Origin: Gambelia wislizenii
Taxonomy: Eukaryota; Chordata; Lepidosauria; Squamata; Crotaphytidae
Assembly (NCBI GenBank): GCA_030847615.1
Contig: JAUMIR010000001.1
Span: 34,037,501-34,101,500, forward strand
DNA: 64,000 nt
Direction: 5' to 3'
Shown here: positions 11,001 to 21,655 of the stretch, piece by piece
Position numbering within the stretch: position 1 is the stretch's first letter
How the letters are laid out: each line of letters opens with the position of its first letter
Program-made: the position numbers and the translations under genes
The notes under the pieces: model-generated
Seen by the model: only the letters and a program-made list of their open reading frames with translations
The model's database searches: none
What the model was told of the DNA's origin: nothing

Positions 11001-11985
11001 AATTATTATTATAGACTCTGGGGCGAGCAAACATATGTTGTCATGATTAGACTTCTTCAGTGATGTGAATTCCTGTGAAGCTGGAAACATTAAAGTTTCT
11101 GATGGGCAGAGCTTGCCCATGAAGGGGCAGAGACATTGTGTCTTGCACTGTAACACAGAATATGGCAACAATCCTGTCAAAGCAACAGGTGTCTTATATG
11201 CTCCAGACTTGGATGGAAATGTTCTAAGTGTTTCTGTTCTAACAGACAAGGGCTTTGAAGTGCATTTCAGTGGAAACTTATGCACAGTGACCCAAGATGG
11301 GAAATTATATGCCAGAGCATTTAAGAAAGGTGGTGTCTATCAACTGGACTGTACCATAGAGCAAGCAAATATGATATTTTTTTTAAAAAAACTATATGGT
11401 AAGATAATAAATAATAATAAATTATTTATTTATAGCCCGTCCAATCACAAGGAATCCAGGTGGGTTACAACAGTTGTGTCCAGATCTGGACATCGTCCAG
11501 ATGTTGCACGAGTGCAGATTTGTGTGCAGTTATGGCATCGACGGCTTGTTCACCATCATATGAATGGCATATTAGATCTAAAGATAAATTATTTGACCAA
11601 AGGCATAAAGATAAAAATATGCAGCAATGACAACACAAAGTGTATGAACTGTATAAAAGGGAAATGCACTAGGCCTTCCATTCCCAGGAAGAGTGAAAAC
11701 AAATTGAAGCAACCACTAGAACTAGTCCACAGTGACTTATGTGGTTGAATTCAGACTTTGTCTAAAGCTGGGAATCGTTACTTACTAACCTTTGTAGATG
11801 ATTATTCTAGGTACTGTGTGACATATTTGCTCAAAGAGAAAAGCCAGACCTTGCAGCTACTGAAGGAATACATTGCAATGGTGGAGAACAAATTTGGCAG
11901 AAGACCTCAAGCTCTTCAGACTGACAAAAGTGGGGAGTACATTTCACACCACAGTGGCCACACCTATGGAAATAGGCTACTTTAA
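11001..11985 (+). pseudogene. Copia B protease and integrase, truncated
   Basis: The aspartic protease motif IIIDSGASKHML is encoded around 11005-11040 (D-S-G at 11014-11022), followed by an in-frame stop. Frame 11065-11748 holds the pre-integrase region with a zinc-binding LWHRRLVHHH and CMNCIKGKC, and reaches HSDLCG, the first catalytic Asp. Frame 11758-11985 holds FVDDYSRYCVTYLL and QTDKSGEY, the second Asp, and ends before the catalytic Glu. The span 11408-11470 (tttatttatagcccgtccaa) looks like a small foreign LINE-type insertion. Non-functional. Confidence 0.85.
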
Positions 11986-11989
11986 GATA

Positions 11990-12535
11990 GATGAGCACAG
12001 TAAGCCTCTACCAAATAATAATAAATACAGAAGTGCTATAGGAAAGCAGTCCCAGACTTGTAGCTTACATAGATGCAGACTGGGCTGGAGACCTTACAGA
12101 TCATACATCCACCAGTGGAAACCTGTTCTTCTATGGAGGTGAGTGGGGAGCTGGACAAGCAAGAAGCAACATGCTGTAGCACTCTCCTTTACTGAAGCAG
12201 AATATAAATCAGCTGCTCAAGCATGTCAGGAACTTATGTGGCTATGCCAATGGCTAGAGGAACTTGGAATAACTGAACCAAAGCCTGTAGAGCTCCATGA
12301 AGACAACGAAAGCTGCGTAAAACTCTCACAAACTGGGAGAGTCAGTTCACGTATGAAGCACACTGATGTGAAGCATCACCTGTTGAGTGATCTACAAGAG
12401 AAGGTGTTTATTGAGATGAAGTATTGTCCATCAAGAGAAATGATAGCAGACATTCTCACCAAGCCACTTCCTAGACACCACTTCCAGTTCCTGAGAGAGA
12501 AGATGAATCTTGTGGACTTAAACAATCATCACTGA
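11990..12535 (+). pseudogene. Copia B RT end and RNase H
   Basis: After the deletion junction near 11950, sequence resumes in the RT thumb (HSKPLPNNNKYRSAIGK). RNase H follows. YIDADWAGD lies near 12067-12095, and frame 12143-12535 has FTEAEYKSAAQACQELMWL, EDNESCVKLSQ, MKHTDVKHH and ADILTKPLPR. RNase H removes the RNA strand of the hybrid during reverse transcription. The RNase H C-terminal 130 residues are nearly intact, but the RT core is absent. Confidence 0.88.
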
Positions 12536-12542
12536 GAAGGGA
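12533..12542 (+). promoter_or_regulatory. Polypurine tract of copia B
   Basis: GAGAAGGGA-like purine run directly before the 3' LTR start TGTTGGAAC. It is the expected primer site for plus-strand DNA synthesis. Confidence 0.7.
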
Positions 12543-12924
12543 TGTTGGAACTGAGGAAACATCAATGCTTGTTTACATCTCTGTGTGTGAGTCCTTGATA
12601 TGTGTTTACTTCCTGCTTGCATGCAGAGGTCACTTCCTCCCCTTTGCTTGAGAAGTTTTAGTATTTCACAACCCTTTCTCTCAGAAGCAAGAAGTTAGCA
12701 ACCATCATGCACACATGAGAGTCAGCCTTAGGGACTCTTTTACCAAAAGCAGATAACTGTCTCCTATCTATTTTTTCCTATCTAAGATGTATTCTCTGCC
12801 ATTCTCTGCTTTATAACTTTACTGGAGCATCCTGAATGTTTTATGTCCTGTTTTGTACCAGAAGCTCATGTTGCAATGGGGCTCTGCTGCAATCTGCTCA
12901 ATATATATAACAAAATATCCTACA
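12543..12924 (+). repeat. 3' LTR of copia B
   Basis: 382 bp, TGTTGGAACTG to AATATCCTACA, followed by the GGCCA duplication. It has the uninterrupted version of the site filled by the 390-bp insert in the 5' LTR. Confidence 0.9.
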
Positions 12925-13015
12925 GGCCATAGCCTTCCTCTAAGGCTGAGAGAGTATGACTTGCTTAAGGTTATCTTAGTCCAACATCCAATCCGCTACA
13001 CCATTCTGGCTCACC
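12925..13015 (-). repeat. SINE, part 2, split by copia B
   Basis: Continues the SINE from 9186: ccttcctctaaggctgagag, gtatgacttgcttaaggt, then the head end ccgctacaccattctggctc. Confidence 0.8.
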
Positions 13016-13062
13016 GCACTGGGCGTCAAACTCTTCAAGGCAATCTTCTGGGCAGGGATGTA

Positions 13063-13145
13063 AAGTTCGTACCAAACATAGAAGATGCTGTTTATAATCT
13101 GCAAATAAATTAGATTACAGCATCTTCTATGTTTGGTACGAACTT
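13063..13145. repeat. Perfect 29-bp inverted repeat (hairpin)
   Basis: The left arm 13063-13091 starts aagttcgtaccaaac and ends gatgctgt. The right arm 13117-13145 is its exact complement. The 25-nt spacer is AT-rich. I do not recognise a family, and no similar arms were noticed elsewhere in the window. Confidence 0.9.
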
Positions 13146-13359
13146 AAGATTTTAGCATAACAGATATTAACGGTTCTAGATAGGATTTGAACGTTATTTG
13201 TACAATTGATGCAAACAAAACATATAGCATACTGTTTAGTGAAATAGACACTTTACTGGAATGACACAAAGGGCCTTTACTGGAATAGACCATTCACTTA
13301 AATAGATTCTGTTTCTGGAGATAACAAACATTGATGTAGTTGCTATGGAGGGATACAAT
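13146..13359. other. Unassigned
   Basis: Contains a loose tandem similarity (ctttactggaat at about 13252 and 13275). No gene. Confidence 0.4.
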
Positions 13360-13945
13360 ATAAATTAAAATACAATATATGAAATAAAATCATTTAAACA
13401 CACAGAGAAAGACACATCAGATTACAACAAATATTAAAATCATTCATAGACTTAAAATAACAATTTAAGATTCATAGTTTCAAATCAGCTGTATAGGCCT
13501 GCCAGAAGAGGTAAGTCTTCAGTGCTGTTTTAAGTTTGTGTGTTTAGTTGTCCAATCTCTTCTGGCAGGTCATTCCACAGTCTGGGAATGGCTGATGAAA
13601 AGATCTTCTGGGGTGACAGTTTGGGAAAAGGTGATTGTGAAGGTAACTTGGACCCAAACTATGTAGGGCTTTAAAGATAATAATCAACACTTTGTACTTT
13701 GCCCAGAAACTAATTGGCAGCCAGTGGAGTGATTTTAATATTGGTGTAATATACTCACTCCTAGTTGAACCTGCAACTGATCTGGCTGTCATATTTTGAA
13801 CTAATTGAAGTTTCCAAACTTGGAACAGAGGTAGCCCAATGTACAGCGCACTGTAGAAGTCCACCCTTGAGGTTACCAGTGTGTGCACTACCTTAGGTCT
13901 TCTAGTTCTAGGAAGGGGCACAGCTAGCTTATCAGCCAAAGCTGG
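13360..13945 (-). mobile_element. L2-like LINE 3' fragment
   Basis: A minus-strand frame (13544-13939) encodes the region after the RT core of an L2-clade LINE: TLVTSRVDFYSALYIGLP, LQLVQNMTARSVAG and LKSLHWLPISFW. These match the SRLDYCN, LQLVQNAAAR and LHWLPV signatures of L2 proteins. The AT-rich 3' UTR runs to about 13360. RT and endonuclease are missing (5' truncation). Confidence 0.7.
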
Positions 13946-14509
13946 TAGTAAGCACTCCTGACCATCACTTCTATCTGAGCTGGTTATAAGTCAGGTGGCA
14001 GCCTGAACATAGGGGATGGTGGCCCATCAGCCCTGAAGGACCTGCCCGTGGGAACTCAAGACTGAGGCGGAGACTGGGCAAACTGCCTGGAGTTTGCTAT
14101 CCCACCTTATTCCCTTACATGGACCTCAGAATGGGTGGCAGAGGTGCTCAAGTCTTCTAGAATAGTCAAGGGAACCAGAGCTCCCACCCCCCTCCATGAC
14201 CTGGCCAAATTGGACCACCAAAAACAAAATCCAAAATCTACAAAAGAGTGATACTTTTATGGGCCAACCAAAATGCACAAGACACATCATGAAGCTCCAC
14301 TGGCTTTTTCTTTTGCTGTATGGCCGAACTTGAATATGTTTCTGTTGGAAAATCCAGCATTCTTCCTCCACCCCCACACTTGCTTGCTTTTAGAGGTCAG
14401 TGTTTCCTGCATGCCAAGAGTCCTTCTTCTCCTCATCCTATCTTTAGTAGGTATGGTTGTAAAGAGACACAACCAAACTACATGATCATGTGACCTAGGT
14501 TTACTAACC
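13946..14509. other. Unassigned
   Basis: No gene or repeat recognised. The open frames of about 70-80 codons have no motif. Confidence 0.4.
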
Positions 14510-14887
14510 TCATGGTCTAAGAGCATTTTATGACTCTTTGTTTCAAGCTTTCAGAGAAGCATGTTGCCTTCCCTGCGTGTAGGAGCGCCTTTCTGTCTCA
14601 CTGAACTGGTGAGTTGAGGACTTCTACTCTATCCAAAATCTATTCCTTAGTTAGGATGCCTCCAATGCATATGTAGTTAGTTAGCCTCCAATGCATATGT
14701 AGATTTAAAGCCATTAGAAAAGCTTAAGTATTTCTTTTATCAAAAAGATTGCCTGCCTCCTTTGTTCTTGTCCTGCTCCAGTCTCTGCTCTACTCTGCTA
14801 CAAGAAAGTTAATTCCTGATAGTTTTAACTTTGAAGAAATTTCCCAAAAGGGCTAACACCCTAGGACTTCAAATTTTCTCCCAACAG
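14510..14887 (-). repeat. LTR-like fragment, family D (minus)
   Basis: Ends ttctcccaaca, the complement of TGTTGGG. It shares ttaactttgaagaaa, ttcccaaaagggct and related blocks with 43256-43572 (same strand) and 39767-40200 (opposite strand). No coding sequence is attached. It contains a direct duplication of gcctccaatgcatatgtag at about 14658-14703. Confidence 0.55.
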
Positions 14888-15289
14888 TTTCCTTGGACCA
14901 CCAACAAGATATCTATTTGGTAGAGCCTCCTTGGGCATTATCAATCAGAAGTGTATTATATGATCAAATGCTAAGAAATATTAAGATAATTATTGTGGTT
15001 GAGCCCTCCCAGAAATCATAAAGGTTGCATGAAGTCTATCCTCTTCACCTTTACTTGGGAGTAAGCTCCGCTGAACAAACAGAAGGCGCTTCTAAGTATA
15101 CAGTACATGGTGCTTTTCAAGAGTCTTCACATTTAAACAAGTTTCAAAGACAATAGATAGGAAAGTAATTTGCCCTGCAGCACCTGCAAGTAGGCAAAAT
15201 GAATAACCATCTGCTTGACAATGCTGGACACCTTAAAAACAGTTCCTGGATCCCTGTTCCTTTACAAGGTCTATATACTCCTTGTTGTG
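14888..15289. other. Unassigned
   Basis: Only a partial gggagtaagctccgctgaac short-repeat unit near 15056-15075. No gene. Confidence 0.4.
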
Positions 15290-15470
15290 AACCAGCGTGG
15301 CATAGTGGTTTGAGTGTTGGACTACGACTCTGGAAACCAGGGTTCGAATCCCGGATGGGCCATGAAAACCCACTGGGCGACCTTAGGGAAGTCACATACT
15401 CTCAGCCCTCAGAAAACACTGTGATAAGGTCTTGAGAAAACGACTTGAAGGCACACATCAACGACATCCC
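15290..15470 (+). repeat. tRNA-derived SINE, internally deleted
   Basis: Complete tRNA-like head (agcgtggcatagtggtttga, then gggttcgaatccc) and tail (gacttgaaggcacacatc). The middle cttgccaagaaaacc segment is missing. Confidence 0.8.
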
Positions 15471-15961
15471 CCTTGTTGGGAAGGATGGTGAGATAAAGTG
15501 GGTAGTGCCACCTCTGCCAAGATTATAGCATCACCCTGGAGGTAGGTTCTTCCTCCTGTCCCAAGACTCGTAGTCCCAAAATGCTGCATCCTTGAGCTAA
15601 TGGACCCATTGACTCTATAGAGAGGAAGCCGGGTCTTTCTTACTCTTCTCTCTGGGGCAAGGGAGGAGTGGATTGCAGGTCCCAGAAGCCCCCACTCTGC
15701 CAATAGCCATGTTGGCTGAGGGTTTCTGGGAACTGGAGTCCCAAATAACTAGACTTGCTGGCTAGGAGATTCTGGGGGTTGTAGTCCAAAAAAGGTAGCT
15801 TGCCAAATTTCTGCCCCCACCGGAGCAACAGCATTGAACAGTGACAAACAAAGCAATGCCTGGGGTGAGAAGTGAAGGACCCACCGCACCCCAGCGTCTG
15901 CCTCAATGTCTATTTTATAGAACTGACTTCTGTTGACTCTATTGTGTATTTTTCTAAGAGA
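15471..15961. other. Unassigned
   Basis: Several tctgggagttgtagtcc-like phrases (15720-15790), which recur in eroded DNA elements in this window. No gene. Confidence 0.35.
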
Positions 15962-16268
15962 CAGCCGTGTTATTCTGTTTCAGCATAAAATGAAAAGTGG
16001 GAAAATGAAGAAAGCAAGTAGCACCTTTGAGACTGATTAATTTTAGCACACACTTTTAGTGGTTTTCAATCCACTTCTTTCGAAGCGCTAAGGAGAGTAA
16101 TATTACAGCCACAGGTATCCCATTACAACCTCTGCTGACCCCAAAACTATGTAACCTGTGGCTTTAATACTACTCTATCAGTGCATCGGAAGAAGTGGGT
16201 TGATTATCTAGGAAAGCTGATGCTGAAATAATTCCGTTCGTTTCAAAAGTGTTACTTGATTTCTTTGT
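15962..16268. repeat. Palindromic interspersed element
   Basis: The left half has ctgtttcagcataaaatg, gtagcacctttgagactg and caatccacttctttcga. The right half has the complement: cggaagaagtgggttgat, gctgatgctgaaataat and aaaagtgttacttgattt. I take it as a non-autonomous palindromic DNA element. The class is not certain. Confidence 0.55.
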
Positions 16269-16814
16269 CTCTGCTCCCTTTTACCATCGTGTGATCATCT
16301 TTAAGAAGAAGAAGAAAACAGTTTCAAGTCTCTCTCCTCCTTATTTGAAAAATGACAAGCGGTCTTAATCCCGCCCCTCCAATCCTTGTGTTTGTCTAGT
16401 TAAGTAAACATTAGGGAACCCCGGTCTCAACCTTTAGAAATAAGCCCTACTGATCCCTAGTTCTCGTTTAGGATCCTGCTGAGACTTTCTATTAGGAATA
16501 ACAGACTTTGCCAACTGCCCTAAAAATCCCATTGCACGCAGCGAGCCGTATTTCCGATCAGTGAACAAAGGCTTTAGGATCGAGCTGCGCCTCGACATAA
16601 TGGGCTGGTTTTTTTGGAACTGGGACCTCTCTCCCTTGGCATCACTGCTTGTAATCGCAGTCACATATTGGTTGTGGAACGGTGATAATGCAACGGATTT
16701 TACTAGACTGCACGACTATGTGGGGTGGCTGCAGTCCTGTAATTAGCAACGGCGGAACTGCTAATACTAAATGCAGAGCGATTCTATTCTCACTAGGCTA
16801 CTAGAAGAGTTATA
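16269..16814. other. Unassigned
   Basis: No gene or repeat recognised. Confidence 0.4.
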
Positions 16815-17029
16815 GCAGCAGTGCAAGCGTTAGACTACGACTCTGGAGACCGGGTTCGAATCCCCGCTCATCCATGGAAAGAAACCCTTGGGCAAGACAT
16901 ACACTCTCAGCCTCAGAAGCAAGCAAAGGCCAACCCGCTCTGAACATATCTTGCCAAGGAAAAAACCCACCCATGATCAGGTCGCCATAACTCGCAAATG
17001 TCTAGTAGGCACATAACAACAACAACAGT
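16815..17029 (+). repeat. tRNA-derived SINE
   Basis: B-box gggttcgaatccccgctc, cttgccaaggaaaaaacc and the tail aggtcgccataactcg, ending in an (ACA)n run at 17013-17028. Confidence 0.8.
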
Positions 17030-18299
17030 AAGGGTACAGGTAGCTTTAGCCATTCAATTGGAACATTTTCTTTGCTTCCCCCCCCCCCCGTTTTTTTAAA
17101 GCAGGATCTGGGGAAAAACTCCTTCTTTTGTCCTACCATAGAAAAAAACAAAACCAAAAGGCCTCTACATTCCGATGACTTTTTCTTAATTATATAGGTT
17201 TTCTTCTGACTTTTCTTCAAACATCATCCTCATTGTTTCTGTCTCTCATTCACTCTCTCGCTTTCTCTCATAGTTCTGCCCTTCCTCGATCCGCTTGGGA
17301 TGATACGTAGGACACTGGGTATATAAAAAGATATGTGTTATCTGCACAACAACCCTGTGAGGTAGGGTTAAACTTAGAGACAACGATTGTCCCCACGACT
17401 AGAATCCAAGTCCCAACCTGGTTCGTTGTATCCAGTACCACATTGGCTCTAGACCAGCCAACAAAAACATGGCTGGCTGTAGTTAGGATATACAATAATA
17501 TCATTGGATATCTTCAGATCGGTTGCTGGGGCTGCATATACCGCATTTTGGAATGGTTCGTCATCTTTTTCTTTCTTGTTAAAGAGGGAAAAGAACGATG
17601 GCAGAAGCAAACAGCTTTAAAAGGAGATGTGGTAATCGAAGGAAGAGATTGAATGATTGCATTGAGTGTGATAACCGATATTTCATTTGAGGACAAAATC
17701 ACCATCTCAATTTTTTTCCAAAGCAAAAGCAGTACAAATGACGCAGCAACAAACAACAGCAACAAAAACTTTGGCAAAGAATTAATATTTTACTCCTACT
17801 CGGACTCCTGGTGTTCATTGCAACATGAGATCTCTCAACGACTACAGAACACACATGCAGACACGAATCTAAACCAAAGGTAAGCCCCACTGAACTCCAT
17901 AGGGTTTACTCTCAAGTAAGAGTGCAACCCTGTATCAGCCTACTCAGGAGCCCCATGGAGTTCCCTGGCGCTTACTCCCTAGTAAACACGTACAGGAATG
18001 CAGCTTTCCGAGGAAGAACTGCGTGGTGTAGCTCGTTTAGGGGTACAAGAGCCAGAATTCTGGCCGAGAAGCCAAACAACTCTAAGGTCTGGAAAGTGTC
18101 TAGACATGAAACTCAGAACGGAGACTTTAAGTACGCCGCCTTGACTATCATAGAGGAAAGCCGGAATACAAGCAAATCCCCCCTTTGGGAATTGGATGTA
18201 GGCACCTTTGACCAACCTCCTCCTGAAATCAAAGGCTCAAAGTGCGCCTTTGCTAAGACTGAAAAACCGAAAATTGTTCAGATTCAGAACTCTTAAACG
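17030..18299. other. Unassigned
   Basis: Contains a poly-C/poly-T run at 17080-17099 and two units of the short gcttactcc...gtaaacacgtacagg repeat at 17880-18002. No gene recognised. The 17922-18296 frame has no known domain. Confidence 0.4.
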
Positions 18300-18500
18300 T
18301 GCTGTGTTGGCGTTCCCTGGTAACGTTGCCTTCTCTTTTTCTTTGGATGACTAAACTATATTTCTAAAAGCTCCACTGAAGTTTCAAGTTACGACAATAC
18401 TAGAAGTGTGGGGACGGGTGGAAACTTTCATGGGGGGGGGAGGAGAGAATTCTTACTTGGAGAGGCAATGCCCCCATTTTGCCCCCCCCCACCAAAAAAC
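18300..18500. repeat. Palindromic repeat family 2, fragment
   Basis: Shares gttccctggtaac, ctaaactatatttctaaaag and gagaattcttacttgg, with ggcaatgccccc, with copies at 19740-20170, 36930-37262 and 39350-39730. Confidence 0.5.
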
Positions 18501-18659
18501 AAACAAACAATTTTTAGGTGAGCTTAACTTTTCCTACATTGGCTGCAAAACCTTCTCCAGGCCAGTGTGCCCGAACTGCACGGGTATATCACATGTATGA
18601 ATGTACTTTTGAAACGGAGATTAATTAACCTAGAGAAAAGCCTACCATCGCTCCTTTTT
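18501..18659. other. Unassigned
   Basis: No feature seen. Confidence 0.35.
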
Positions 18660-18837
18660 CTAGTCGCAGGCATCCTAGTGTATGGAACGGCATAGCTCCT
18701 TCCTATGGAATCCTGGGATTTGTAGTTTTACAAGGTCTTTAGCCTTCTCTGCCAAAGAGTGCTGGTGCCTTATCTAACTACAACTCCCAGGATTCCAGAA
18801 GAAGTAGTCATACAAATAATCCAGTTTCTACCTGGAT
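18660..18837. mobile_element. Harbinger-like MITE, part 1
   Basis: tcctatggaatcctgggatt, gtagttttacaaggtc and actacaactcccaggattcc are the MITE arms. It is cut near 18837 by the Penelope fragment and seems to resume at 19576 (ctggactatttctctagtg, then tggatg). Confidence 0.55.
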
Positions 18838-18895
18838 TGATGTGAAGTTGAAGGCATCCATAGATTTTCCTTGACCAACCAAGAAAATCCAAGAA

Positions 18896-19237
18896 ATGCT
18901 ATACTCAGCGAAGGACAAAAGAGACCCCCTCACATCTGCAGGAGTTTACCACATACCATGCAGCTGTGGACAAGTTTACATAGGGACCACTAAACGCAGT
19001 GTGCAAACACGAATCAAGGAACATGAGAGACACTGCAGACTGGGCCAGCCAGAAAAATCAGCAGTAGCAGAACATGTTAGAAACCAACCTGGACACAAAA
19101 TGTTATTTAAAAACACAGAAATTCTGGACCAAGCCAACAACTATCATGTCAGAATGCACCGAGAAGTTATTGAAATCCACAAACACCTGGACAACTTAAA
19201 CAGGAAAGAAGAAGCCCTAAAGGTAAACAAAATCTAG
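18896..19237 (+). pseudogene. Penelope GIY-YIG endonuclease domain
   Basis: 113 codons, open throughout. Residues 18-29 read GVYHIPCSCGQV, followed by YIGTTKRSVQTRIKEHERHC. This gives the GIY and YIG elements plus the conserved Arg and the H/E positions, with the CSCG cysteines typical of Penelope-like proteins. This domain nicks target DNA for Penelope retrotransposition. The RT part is absent, so this is a fragment. A host GIY-YIG gene is unlikely, because the downstream sequence is a repeat 3' region. Confidence 0.8.
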
Positions 19238-19475
19238 CTACCAGTTTTGAAAAACAATAGAATCAAAACTCAACACTTAGAAAGAAATTCCACCCAGGGA
19301 CAGGGGGATTCCTAGCAGATAATGGGCCCTCAACCAACCATTAGCCAAACAGACACTAATCATCCTTTCATTTCTATACCCAGAAACTAACCATTCAATT
19401 ATACAATTTTACATATACTACCCAACAGGGGTTCACAATATATAAACTCCACGCACATTCCTACCCAACCATTCT

Positions 19476-19510
19476 CTGAAGATGCTAGCCACAGATGCAG
19501 GCGAAACGTC
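19476..19510 (+). ncRNA. Degenerate hammerhead ribozyme-like motif
   Basis: CTGAAGA (19476-19482) fits the CUGANGA core. A stem follows, formed by GCTAGC (19484-19489) and GCAGGC (19497-19502), with one mismatch, one wobble pair and a 7-nt loop. Then come GAAA (19503-19506) and CGTC (19507-19510). Hammerhead motifs are known in Penelope-like elements. Stem I and stem III were not established, so activity is doubtful. Confidence 0.45.
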
Positions 19511-19575
19511 AGAAAGAAACTGTTCCATAACAAGGCTTCACAGCCCGGAAAAAAACCAAGGAAAATCAACCTGGA

Positions 19576-19739
19576 CTATTTCTCTAGTGTGGATGTCCCT
19601 TAAATCAGTCCCACGTGGGACCTTGCCCCAGCGAAGGGGAAAAGCCCCCTTTCAGTAAGCAGAGATACACTAGAAATAGCGGGGAGGTGTTAAGGAGTAT
19701 TAAGGAATAAATAGAGGGAGAGACAAATGATCCAGAGTA
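19576..19739. other. MITE remnant then unassigned
   Basis: 19576-19608 looks like the other end of the MITE at 18660. The rest is unassigned. Confidence 0.35.
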
Positions 19740-20170
19740 GAAATACAGTACAGTATTTATTTTCAATCGGGCTGCTCAGAAAAAAGGGCCTTTCCAGGGC
19801 GAAGCTACAGAGAGGACAAATTAATAGCATTGGTCCCCTCAAATAGGAATTCTGCCCCACGATATTTTGCTTTAGTCCCCAGATTTCTAGCATTGCAGAC
19901 AGTGAAGCACTGGAAAAAACCTCTACACCTAGAACTCTTTTACAATACAGTATTTGCTGTGTTTGCATTCCCTGGGTAACTTTGCTTGCTGCTTTTTGCT
20001 GGGATGCTTACATTATATTTCTAAATGCTCAGCTGAAATTTTAAGCTACTGCAGTTCCAACCAGTTCAAGGGAAATGTGGAAATGAAGGAAAAATTCTTT
20101 GAGGGGTGCTGGAATTCGTATAAGGAGAGGCAAAGCCCTTATTTACCCCCCCCCCATTGTTTCACCCTGA
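19740..20170. repeat. Palindromic repeat family 2
   Basis: tttagtccccagatttctag, cattgcag, ttgcattccctgggtaac, acattatatttctaaatg and a final aggcaaagccc. The order matches the other family members. Confidence 0.55.
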
Positions 20171-21039
20171 TGACTCTGAAAACCTCAAAGCACTCCTGAC
20201 CTAGAATGGTATCTCCTCCCCACTGCTTTAGATGTGACTGGAGAGTCCCAGCAGACTGAGCTTTCTGTTTCTCCATTTGACCAATGGTGGCCTTGGAGCA
20301 GGGCTTGGAGGGCTTGATTCCATTAGAGGCGTCTCCACTAGAGGAAACCAGTTTAAATCAAAAGTACCCCATCACACCAACGTGGCAGAAATGGCTTATC
20401 TTATTTTGAAGGAAATGCTGCTAAAGCTAATTTTAGCCCAACTGCCTAGACTTCCATTGACCCAACGGGAACCTGGGAAGGCAACCTTTTAAAAGCTCTG
20501 TTGATTTAAATGGGTCTACTCTAAGAGGACTATTACATTTCTCACATTACTGTCTCAAGAGGAAAAGGGGCCTAGGAATTCTCTACACGTCACAAGGCAA
20601 GGCTTGGAAAAACGACCTTGTACTACCAAGAAGGCCAGAGACTTCTAGCCAATGGCCATGCGGGCTGGAGGAATCTGGGAGTTGTAGATTTTTTGTTTTC
20701 TTTTTAAAAAGCCACTTTTCCCAAGCTCTGTCCCGCCGATGCCAGTTTGTGGTGACGACAAGCCTGACAAGAATGATTTAAACGTAGCATACTCAGAAGT
20801 AAGGCTCTATGTGTCCAATGGCTCTCCCTCCCTAGGAAGCGTGCTTAGGATCGCTTAGATCCATTTCAGGCGTGGTCGGAATCAAACCATCAAACCCGGG
20901 TCGCCTTCTGAGTCGCCATCGAGTTTACCTGATTTCTTTTATTGACTGCGAGGTCAACTGAAGGATCCATCGGAAAGTTCGGATTTGCTGCCATCCACTC
21001 CCATCGGTTGCTCTCCGGCGACCTTACTGCACCCCCCTC
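20171..21039. other. Unassigned
   Basis: No gene. 20700-21030 is repeat-poor. Confidence 0.35.
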
Positions 21040-21161
21040 AGAAACGGGGTGGCTACAAAATTATAATACTTTAAAACCACTTTAAATGCTATGGCTCCAC
21101 TCTATGTAATCCTGAGATTCGTAGTCTAGCGAGTGGTGCAGTTTAAGGGAGTCCACTAGAG
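21040..21161. mobile_element. MITE, part 1, split by hAT
   Basis: aaaccactttaaatgctatg and gctccactctatgtaatcc, up to the hAT target duplication CACTAGAG (21154-21161). It continues at 21549-21655. Confidence 0.65.
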
Positions 21162-21548
21162 CAGTGGTCTTAACCTGAGGTCCGTGGACCCCTAGGGGTC
21201 CGGGATGTCCTCACAGGGGATCCTCGAAGGCTTGAAAGTTGCTTGGCCCACCTCCTCCCTACAGTGGAACGGCCACATGACAGGTACCAAGGCAAAGGCT
21301 GGCTGGCTTGGCCCGCGCATTGCCATTCAATCCACTCCAACCACAAACTTGCAGGAAGAAGCAGGAGAAAAGTCTTTCCTCTCCCTCCAGTGCCTCTGAG
21401 GGACGGTTTCATGGATGGTGCAATTGTATTATTATCATTATTATCATCATTATTATGGTTTTAAATCTTGAGTTAAGTTTTGGAGGACCACGGCAACAAA
21501 AGATATTTAAAGGAGGTCCCTGGTAAAGAAAAGGTCAAGAACCACTGC
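21162..21548 (-). mobile_element. hAT non-autonomous element, 387 bp
   Basis: Ends CAGTGGTCTTAACC and GGTCAAGAACCACTG are inverted repeats of Charlie-type hAT elements. The perfect 8-bp duplication CACTAGAG flanks it (21154-21161 and 21549-21556). No transposase. A longer copy of the same family, in the opposite orientation, is at 51021-51740. The strand is assigned arbitrarily. Confidence 0.9.
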
Positions 21549-21655
21549 ACTAGAGAATTCTAAGTAGTTCAGACTACAAATCCCAGGATTCTATATGATA
21601 GAGCTGTGGCAGCTAAAATGGTTTCAAAGTGCAATAACAGTGCAGTGTGGATGCT
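21549..21655. mobile_element. MITE, part 2, split by hAT
   Basis: gactacaaatcccaggattc, gtggcagctaaaatgg and gcagtgtggatg complete the palindromic MITE begun at 21040. Confidence 0.65.

Larger units (their letters stand above)
9187..12924 (+). mobile_element. Ty1/copia retrotransposon B
   Basis: A plus-strand copia element bounded by TGTTGGAA...CTACA LTRs and by a perfect 5-bp target duplication GGCCA (9182-9186 and 12925-12929). It holds, in order, a primer-binding site, gag, a CCHC zinc knuckle, a protease DSG motif, the integrase zinc-binding region and part of the integrase core. After a large deletion come the end of RT and RNase H, then a polypurine tract. The deletion removes the integrase C-terminus and nearly all of RT, and there are several stops. 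The target was an older SINE. The 5' LTR carries a later 390-bp insert. Confidence 0.92.
18838..19575 (+). mobile_element. Penelope-like element 3' fragment
   Basis: A 5'-truncated Penelope-like retroelement. It carries the C-terminal GIY-YIG endonuclease ORF (18896-19237), then a 3' region with a degenerate hammerhead-like motif (19476-19510). The target appears to be a MITE. ctacctggatt on the left and caacctggact on the right may be an eroded duplication. Confidence 0.75.

Noticed and set aside
18896..19237. GIY-YIG ORF as a host nuclease gene
   Set aside because: The CSCG pattern and the repeat-type 3' region fit a Penelope element fragment.
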